Source: Sipunculus nudus (Eukaryota > Annelida > Sipuncula > Golfingiida > Sipunculidae). From it: a DNA stretch of 64,000 nucleotides. The notes below the pieces were generated by a model. It saw nothing but the letters and a program-made list of their open reading frames with translations. It was not told the origin of the DNA and ran no database searches. How positions within the stretch are numbered: the stretch's first letter is position 1; every line of letters starts with the position of its first letter. Positions 61,101 to 64,000 of the stretch are shown one piece after another. The stretch covers positions 51,720,714 to 51,784,713 of the forward strand of contig CM049320.1 of the NCBI GenBank assembly GCA_026874595.1. The letters run 5' to 3'. Made by a program: the position numbers and the translations under genes.

Positions 61101-63676
61101 TTTATAACGCACCTGTGGTGGCTGTATGAGTTCGTAAATCTAAAAGCTGTTAATAAATACAGCAGTCCTGGTAAGAAGAAAAACCACCCAACCTGAGGTG
61201 GTTGGTTGCCTATGTGTCAAAGCTTAAAGATCACTAGTTGCAAAGTACCCTTTCCAAAAGGGTTTTTTTCTGACCTGCCGTCAGATGTCCCTGTTTTATC
61301 TATTTGGGTTATTTTGGCAGGCCTTCCAAATAAACATGGATACAACAAAAATAAACAACGTGAAATAAGGATAATCTCTTGAACCTTTCCGAAAATCAGT
61401 TCAGAAAACGCCAAATTCATGGTACCTTGGTTATTCGTTCGCTTTTATTGACGTGTTCATAACATGGTGTTTTGCAACTTGCGTCTCTCCTGCTTCTGCA
61501 CATGTGTAACCAATCACCTTAGCTTCCCTGTTTGTCAACATGTTCCATGTTTACTAACAGCTTGTAGATATACAAGCTCCTATATATTCATCACGGAGGC
61601 GTTTTATGATGTTCTCTTAGCAGGAATTAACAAAAGTTCATCATATGGGCAGAGAGTTAGCCTGAAATTTAATAAACTTGCAGAAAAAAGTAAGTGAATG
61701 CCTGGTTATTATTGTATCAGGTCGGCCTCGTATTTGCCAATACCTCCCGACTTTTTGGCGCGTTAAAAGCCCGTTTCCACTGGTGGACAGAGAAATGTTT
61801 ACGTGGCAAGTGCCCACAAGAAACTGTTTACTTTTTTTTTTGCTTCGGAGGACTTTACAAAAGAGGATATTCACAAAAGAGGAATGATTCCAAAAATATG
61901 AGTTTCATTCGTAAATTAAACAAAAAACCGTCGAAGGCAAGTCCAGCCAAACCATTCGAGTACACAGTCTCATTTCCTCGCATACGATTGTTTAACACCT
62001 TGTTATAGCCCTGCGTGTTGGTAAACACCGTCTCTTAACCATAACAAGGCCGCATGACCGGAGGTCCGATTTAGCGGGTGTTTTCACAAGCGGAAACATG
62101 CATCGTATATTGGGGCCAAGTTAGTCAGGGCATCTCCTGTTTCGTTTAACATTCGTTTACAGGAGTAAGCAAACGGTTTCAGGGCAATATTTTGGTAGGC
62201 ACAGATTTATTTTAAGGGGAAAAAGCTATTTTTCGTGTTAACTCAACATGCTGTATAGGTGATTGCATGGGCCCCTTTAATATAAATAATAACAGAATTT
62301 CTACCACCTGTATTTTTTTATCATTTTTTTCGCATTATTTTCTCTATTTTTGAGACCTACAAATGAAACAGTCCGGCCGTTAACAGGACACAACCCGTAA
62401 CCGTCAGACCTGTTCATCCAGGGAGTTCCTTGGCAAATCGTGTTTATATTTATTTATTCGGTCCATATTCTCAAGTTCATTCGTGCATTAGTGACTGCAC
62501 ATCCGTGAGTATCCCTGGATGAAGTTCCTGAAATCGGATCATATGCCTGATATCAATTTCACGAGATTCCATGATTGTGTGAGTGATGTAATGAACAAAC
62601 GGACACACATACGAACGGGGATGAACGCATAACCTCCTGGCGGACGGAATAACGGAAGCGAATAGTTACTTTAAATTCACATTGTCAAGTACTTTCTTCA
62701 TCTCAGGCAATCATCAAAATCCTCAGGCCGGTCACTATATGATATTCTTTATTTCAGGTACTCATGCGATTCCTAAGGCCGTCGACAATGTACCGTTCAC
62801 TATCCTTGGTTACACAAACGGACCTGGTTACTCCTACAACAAAAACCTAACCACGTATCAACGGGATAATCTAACAACCGTGGATACAAGTAAGTTATGC
62901 AGGGCTCGAAATTAAAATAATACTTGCCCAAGGCCCGTGAACCTCCCAGAAAATGGTCTTAGGGCAACCAGTAAGGCAAATTAATAAAAAAAAACATGAA
63001 CCTTTAAATTAAGGCCTGCATCATAATACAAAAGCTAAGCACCAGAATTTCTCAAATTTTGCAGAAAGCAAGAAACTGTGCACAGGGGATTTCTTCCCCA
63101 AGGCATCTTTAAAAAAAAATAGAAAAAAAAATTGCGCCCTCTGGTATCCGCCATCTTGAATTCAAATATGTCCCAAACATTATTCATAAATGTATATATA
63201 TCAGAGGTAAATATAGCAACATGATATGATGATATGATTTAAAGCGGTGTATATCGTCAGCTTTTTTTTCATGAAAATCCTGTACTGACCTTTGAGAGAA
63301 AGCTTATGGAACGTTTCTTTTTTTCTCACTGCTGTTCCCCTGCCGCAACTTTTGTAACGTGTCTGTTTCTTATATTCTAGCCGTACAGGATTACAGGCAA
63401 GACACGAATGTACCGCTTAAGTCCGAGACTCACGCAGGAGAAGACGTCGCTATTTACGCCAGAGGACCTCTGTCACATCTCTTCCATGGGGCTCACGAAC
63501 AAAGCTATATTGCGCATGTCACCATGTACGCTTCCTGTGTTGGACCAAACAAAGATCATTGCAAAGAGGGCAAGAAACCAATTCCTTATTGCCCAACCTC
63601 GTCAGCAAGTCAACTTCCGGTTAACCTTGTTATCCTTTCGATCATGGCTGCCTTAATTACAAAATTTTCGCGCTAG
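32522..63676 (+). CDS. ALP: Alkaline phosphatase copy C (complete, ten coding exons, 562 aa)
   Basis: Paralogue of copy B with the same predicted chemistry: phosphate monoester hydrolysis by a secreted, probably GPI-anchored two-zinc, one-magnesium enzyme. Coding exons: 32522-32582, 40762-41066, 43565-43745, 50474-50637, 51140-51244, 52570-52681, 53569-53709, 60330-60521, 62758-62889, 63381-63676. Every exon length and phase equals copy B. Ligands D83, S133, T198, R209, E356, D361, H365, D402, H403 and H482 are all present. By eye identity to B is about 87% in exon 2 and 91% in exon 8. The gene spans 31 kb because introns 1, 3 and 7 hold transposons. Intron 6 is GC-AG as in B. No frame break is seen, so it is probably expressed. 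Confidence 0.95.
32911..32948. repeat. (CA)n microsatellite
   Basis: Nearly perfect CA run followed by a short TA run. Confidence 0.93.
33153..33475. repeat. Imperfect tandem duplication, about 168-bp period
   Basis: Two units (from 33153 and 33321) share TTTTACCCCTGT-CGTCTGTA, a CCATTTG/GCATTTG word, AT-ATGTAT-CGCCC and ATATC-GCCCGTACCTGAC. The C-rich piece in unit 1 is a pure C run. Confidence 0.75.
34454..34464. repeat. Target-site duplication, left copy
   Basis: CTTAGGTATAT, repeated exactly at 40001-40011 on the other side of the L1-like element. Confidence 0.85.
34832..38562 (-). pseudogene. L1-like ORF2 (endonuclease-reverse transcriptase), broken
   Basis: Endonuclease motifs are visible in order: SLNTRGI and QETHS (38218-38562), NIYAPN and WGGDFNF (37970-38248), RRLDFFL and GTDHSAV (37157-37969). 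RT follows: [14 protein letters not shown] and [11 protein letters not shown] (36645-37160), the catalytic MYADDI (36267-36449), LGVHFTYND (36024-36245), then thumb and C-terminal segments including the cysteine/histidine-rich CSYCF-H-FYYCH piece (34832-35515). Breaks: frameshift near 38230, in-frame TAG at 37970-37972, frameshift near 37160, stops between 36645 and 36449, and further breaks near 36250, 36010 and 35500. Confidence 0.92.
38724..39416 (-). CDS. L1-like ORF1 protein (coiled coil plus RRM), open
   Basis: A 230-residue intact frame. Residues 1-90 are a charged heptad-rich coiled coil ([10 protein letters not shown]..., [20 protein letters not shown]). Residues about 95-190 fit the L1 ORF1p RNA-recognition fold ([35 protein letters not shown]). 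Such proteins trimerise and coat the element RNA. It precedes ORF2 by about 160 nt. It is the only undamaged frame of the element. Confidence 0.88.
   Translation of the reverse strand: MAAVTEDRLVELLDTFKRDIIQEIKETVTVQIEQTIKDKFLKPLETTVQKLEGVIEKLKEENRALEQKCKQSLELAQTAKAHSVSTEQYLRKSNIKIIGAPEIEKNENSKHVAMAIFKDKLNIDIHENDIDIAHRVGPHKKDRQRSIIVRFVRRDDKTRILKERRKLKNTGIVLTEDLYSDMQKLFNRVKKDDRVKDAWNWDSKVFVKNDDDKIFRVQYGESLSDVFHRS
40001..40011. repeat. Target-site duplication, right copy
   Basis: CTTAGGTATAT, matching 34454-34464. Confidence 0.85.
40025..40560. repeat. GACTCGG/GACTTGG-rich dispersed repeat
   Basis: Two clusters of degenerate GGACTCG/GGACTTG words (40030-40120 and 40410-40555) flank about 290 bp of AT-rich DNA. 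In one frame the left cluster reads SDSDS. Probably a decayed repetitive element with simple-repeat ends; class unknown. Confidence 0.45.
40762..41066 (+). CDS. ALP: ALP copy C coding exon 2
   Basis: Residues 21-122, acceptor TTATAG, donor [19 protein letters not shown] carries D83. Confidence 0.95.
41161..41275 (+). repeat. Dispersed repeat related to 62455-62565
   Basis: ATTCGGTCCATATTCTCA, TTCGTGCAT-AGTGACT, ATGAAGTTCCTGAA and TCATATGCCTGAT are shared in order with intron 8 of the same gene. Confidence 0.7.
42638..42909. mobile_element. Foldback element with about 100-bp inverted arms
   Basis: Left arm 42638-42745 begins GCTGGACGACTTCGGG. The right arm, about 42810-42909, ends CCCGAGGTCGTCACCAGC. 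The arms pair through ATGTAGTCCAT, GAATGTCGTC, ACTTA-TAC and ATAAGGAG-TAAAG blocks in matching order. The loop contains CCCTAACCCTAACCCTAA-like sequence (42774-42797). A non-autonomous foldback or long-TIR MITE. Confidence 0.75.
43565..43745 (+). CDS. ALP: ALP copy C coding exon 3 (nucleophile exon)
   Basis: Residues 123-182 with S133 in [19 protein letters not shown]. Donor GTGAGG runs into a DR1-like array. Confidence 0.95.
43749..44140 (+). promoter_or_regulatory. Minisatellite with four DR1 nuclear-receptor-type motifs
   Basis: AGGTCAAAGGTCA occurs at 43749-43761, 43787-43799 and 43808-43820, and AGGTCACAGGTCA at 43846-43858. They are part of a roughly 36-bp degenerate unit (GAGGTCAAAATTCATGTCAT plus GGAGTATTCATAGGAT) that decays rightwards. 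Copy B has the homologous array after its exon 3. DR1 is the textbook site for RXR/HNF4-type receptors; function here is inference. Confidence 0.45.
44159..44621. repeat. Direct terminal repeat of the Ngaro-type element (3' side)
   Basis: Begins ATGAGCCGCCCGTTTG and ends AAATATTCACAAT. Matches 49386-49850 with about 30 differences. Contains a GC-rich hairpin (CCCGCGG ... CCACGGG). Confidence 0.92.
44945..45493 (-). CDS. SGNH-hydrolase-like protein of the Ngaro-type element
   Basis: A 182-residue open frame lying after the recombinase. [10 protein letters not shown] fits block I (the GDS serine motif), [13 protein letters not shown] fits block III (GxND/GTNN), and LLHLSAPLG fits the C-terminal histidine block, although the usual D-x-x-H aspartate is not seen. 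Such hydrolase frames accompany Ngaro elements in invertebrates; their role is unknown. The N-terminus is probably truncated or shifted. Moderately sure of the family, unsure of activity. Confidence 0.65.
   Translation of the reverse strand: MTAVYEFGQMGLRYLNMILFVADEVNTTIISDSICKIVDVGYTCMQVCKGSRISDIGFKIHTGQVTVENFHIILFQVGTNNIWSHMVKDILSHYKALIYQYHKINLKAILKFSSLIPRPREFVCSKEKLETINKGLQDLASREWHCRFIHTYRPFLAHREPIMALFIKYLLHLSAPLGDLKL
45619..46026 (-). pseudogene. Tyrosine recombinase (YR) of the Ngaro-type element
   Basis: [10 protein letters not shown] carries the first catalytic arginine region and [14 protein letters not shown] the H/R-x-x-R box. Between them lies the [16 protein letters not shown] segment usual in Ngaro/DIRS recombinases. 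The frame ends before the catalytic tyrosine and lacks its N-terminal half, so it is broken. Confidence 0.85.
46551..47147 (-). pseudogene. RT connection and RNase H of the Ngaro-type element
   Basis: Two open segments separated by a stop. 46956-47147 gives [20 protein letters not shown], then ATDACL. 46551-46907 gives [38 protein letters not shown], and [11 protein letters not shown]. This matches the DIRS-group RNase H pattern. Confidence 0.88.
47280..47830 (-). pseudogene. Reverse transcriptase remnant lacking its palm
   Basis: The N-terminal part is clear ([60 protein letters not shown]) but contains stops. Near 47320-47340 the reading jumps directly to the post-palm segment ([28 protein letters not shown]). 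The YxDD catalytic box and neighbouring motifs are absent, consistent with an internal deletion of some hundreds of bases. Confidence 0.82.
48287..49134 (-). pseudogene. Gag-like region of the Ngaro-type element
   Basis: A basic coiled-coil start ([20 protein letters not shown], 48886-49134), then [20 protein letters not shown] and [14 protein letters not shown] (48651-48932), then a Cys-rich end pieced from two frames ([23 protein letters not shown]; 48287-48572), resembling the zinc-binding tail of Ngaro Gag. At least two frameshifts. A downstream open piece (47828-48253) is acidic and unassigned. Confidence 0.75.
49386..49850. repeat. Direct terminal repeat of the Ngaro-type element (5' side)
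   Basis: Counterpart of 44159-44621. Here the GC-rich hairpin CCCGCGG-TTTCTTTT-CCGCGGG is perfect. Confidence 0.92.
50474..50637 (+). CDS. ALP: ALP copy C coding exon 4
   Basis: Residues 183-237 with THATP and YSADRDW. Acceptor TTGTTTAG, donor GTGAGG. Confidence 0.95.
50638..51139 (+). other. Copy C intron 4
   Basis: 502 bp, AT-rich. Nothing recognised. Far shorter than intron 4 of copy B (3.7 kb). Confidence 0.6.
51140..51244 (+). CDS. ALP: ALP copy C coding exon 5
   Basis: Residues 238-272 ([20 protein letters not shown]...). 105 nt, phase 0. NTT is kept as a potential glycosylation site. Confidence 0.93.
51245..52569 (+). other. Copy C intron 5
   Basis: Contains an 18-C homopolymer (52251-52268). 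No exon or element recognised. Confidence 0.6.
52570..52681 (+). CDS. ALP: ALP copy C coding exon 6 (followed by a GC donor)
   Basis: Residues 273-309. The junction ATGG|GCAAGT is identical to copy B. Confidence 0.92.
52682..53568 (+). other. Copy C intron 6 (GC-AG)
   Basis: Holds a TTA/TAG trinucleotide array (53294-53343). Nothing else recognised. Confidence 0.6.
53294..53343. repeat. (TTA)n(GTA)n microsatellite
   Basis: A compound trinucleotide run of about 50 bp. Confidence 0.9.
53569..53709 (+). CDS. ALP: ALP copy C coding exon 7
   Basis: Residues 310-356, almost identical to copy B ([20 protein letters not shown]), ending at E356. Nucleotide identity here is among the highest between B and C. 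Confidence 0.95.
55385..55625 (+). repeat. Dispersed repeat, arm 1 of an inverted pair
   Basis: Its reverse complement aligns with 58640-58905 (CTTATTCTATC, TAGCATTTT, TATGCTT, TGCTTTATTT, TCCGACTTC in order). Each arm is bounded by GGAAG/CTTCC-rich sequence. Confidence 0.65.
57657..57728. repeat. (TA)n microsatellite
   Basis: About 72 bp of uninterrupted TA. Confidence 0.95.
58074..58118. repeat. (TA)n microsatellite
   Basis: About 45 bp of TA with one GT interruption. Confidence 0.93.
58640..58905 (-). repeat. Dispersed repeat, arm 2 of an inverted pair
   Basis: Inverted relative to 55385-55625. It also contains CCGAGTTTTACAC twice (near 58659 and 58879), marking its ends. Confidence 0.65.
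59414..60020. mobile_element. MITE of about 600 bp with terminal inverted repeats
   Basis: Left end GTATCTCACTGGGCTGCGAC then AGCTTTGCG (59418-59446). The right end reads, in reverse complement, GTATCTCACTTGGCTGCTAC then AGCTTGCG (about 59990-60017). The interior is rich in TCGC/GCGA words and non-coding. Confidence 0.78.
60330..60521 (+). CDS. ALP: ALP copy C coding exon 8 (zinc-site exon)
   Basis: Residues 357-420. GGRIDHGHH (D361, H365) and [10 protein letters not shown] (D402, H403). Acceptor TTGACAG, donor GTAAGG. Confidence 0.96.
62017..62290 (+). repeat. Dispersed repeat, copy 2 (inverse of 5992-6322)
   Basis: Shares GACCGGAGGTCCGATT, GTCAGGGCATCTCCTG and ACATGCTGTATAGGTG words with the reverse complement of 5992-6322. 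Confidence 0.65.
62455..62565 (+). repeat. Dispersed repeat related to 41161-41275
   Basis: Shares TTCGGTCCATATTCTCA, TTCGTGCAT-AGTGACT and ATGAAGTTCCTGAA in order. Confidence 0.7.
62690..62757 (+). promoter_or_regulatory. Duplicated in-frame 3' splice site before copy C exon 9
   Basis: CTTCATCTCAG|GCAATCATCAAAATCCTCAG (AG ending 62706) resembles the true boundary TTTATTTCAG|GTACTCATGCGATTCCTAAG (exon from 62758). The 51 nt between are open and in frame, so the upstream site would add 17 residues ([10 protein letters not shown]...). Confidence 0.55.
62758..62889 (+). CDS. ALP: ALP copy C coding exon 9
   Basis: Residues 421-464 ([20 protein letters not shown]...). 132 nt, donor GTAAGT. Confidence 0.93.
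62890..63380 (+). other. Copy C intron 9
   Basis: 491 bp, AT-rich. Nothing recognised. Confidence 0.6.
63381..63676 (+). CDS. ALP: ALP copy C coding exon 10 (terminal)
   Basis: Residues 465-562 then TAG. H482 in [15 protein letters not shown], the cysteine pair, and the hydrophobic tail [12 protein letters not shown] consistent with GPI anchoring. Confidence 0.95.
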
Positions 63677-63756
63677 GCATTATTTCTTTCATTGCATTCC
63701 TATCTATGTCGGTGCGGTGTTTGTAAAATGAAAACTAAGTGAAATAGTTTAATAAG

Positions 63757-63762
63757 AATAAA
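63757..63762 (+). terminator. Poly(A) signal of copy C
   Basis: AATAAA 81 nt after the stop codon. The remaining bases to the window end show nothing recognisable. Confidence 0.6.
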
Positions 63763-64000
63763 GCAAGATATGCGAATATGTTACTGAAGATCGGGTCGCA
63801 AATGGTATGTAGTTAAGCTCAAAGTTATTCTATAAATATAATCCATTTTTACAAAATCATGGTTCTGATATAATATATACGTCCACATCAAGGCCATCAT
63901 ACGAACTATAACATATGCTTGTCATGGTGGACATATGTTTAGCGACCTCAGCAAGAGAAATGCAGTTTGGGTAAATTGCTAATCGGAATACAACTTACAG

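Larger units (their letters stand above)
60522..62757 (+). other. Copy C intron 8
   Basis: Holds two dispersed repeats (62017-62290, 62455-62565) and a duplicated exon 9 acceptor (62690-62757). The first 1.4 kb shows nothing recognisable. Confidence 0.6.

Overview
This window is eukaryotic. Its genes are split into short exons with GT/GC–AG introns, the non-coding DNA is AT-rich and full of microsatellites, and it carries several retroelement and MITE families. Intron density, a Ngaro-type tyrosine-recombinase retroelement and a tRNA-derived SINE point to an aquatic invertebrate, most likely a bivalve or other lophotrochozoan. The taxon is inference; nothing in the window fixes it.

The only host protein-coding content I can support is a head-to-tail cluster of alkaline phosphatase (ALP) genes on the + strand. 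Copy A enters from the left and only its last two coding exons are present (1656-1781, 2664-2968). Copy B is complete in ten coding exons between 8602 and 25736. Copy C is complete in ten coding exons between 32522 and 63676. B and C have identical exon lengths and intron phases. Each predicts a 562-residue secreted, probably GPI-anchored enzyme with all metal and phosphate ligands in place. Both have a GC-AG intron after coding exon 6 and a 3' splice site just upstream of the ATG, which implies a 5'UTR intron.

Layout: 1-2968, end of copy A. 2969-5560, intergenic with a MITE, GA and G tracts. About 5560-5725, candidate promoter and 5'UTR exon of B. 5726-8601, inferred 5'UTR intron of B with a 1.2-kb 16-bp minisatellite. 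8602-25736, copy B, with nuclear-receptor-like DR1 motifs, an exact 514-bp tandem duplication, a SINE, and a minisatellite that repeats a splice acceptor. 25737-32490, intergenic with a 5'-truncated non-LTR retrotransposon and a candidate promoter for C. 32522-63676, copy C, swollen to 31 kb by a full-length but dead L1-like element (34465-40000, 11-bp target-site duplication), a Ngaro-type element (44159-49850), a long-arm foldback element and a MITE.

The three ALP copies are independent transcription units of one enzyme family and not a pathway. Exons are strongly conserved while introns have mostly lost similarity, except for simple arrays at matching intron positions. That indicates old duplication under purifying selection. 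The unusual biology here lies in the introns: duplicated splice acceptors at exon 9 in both B and C, and DR1 hormone-receptor-like repeats abutting the exon 3 donor in both.
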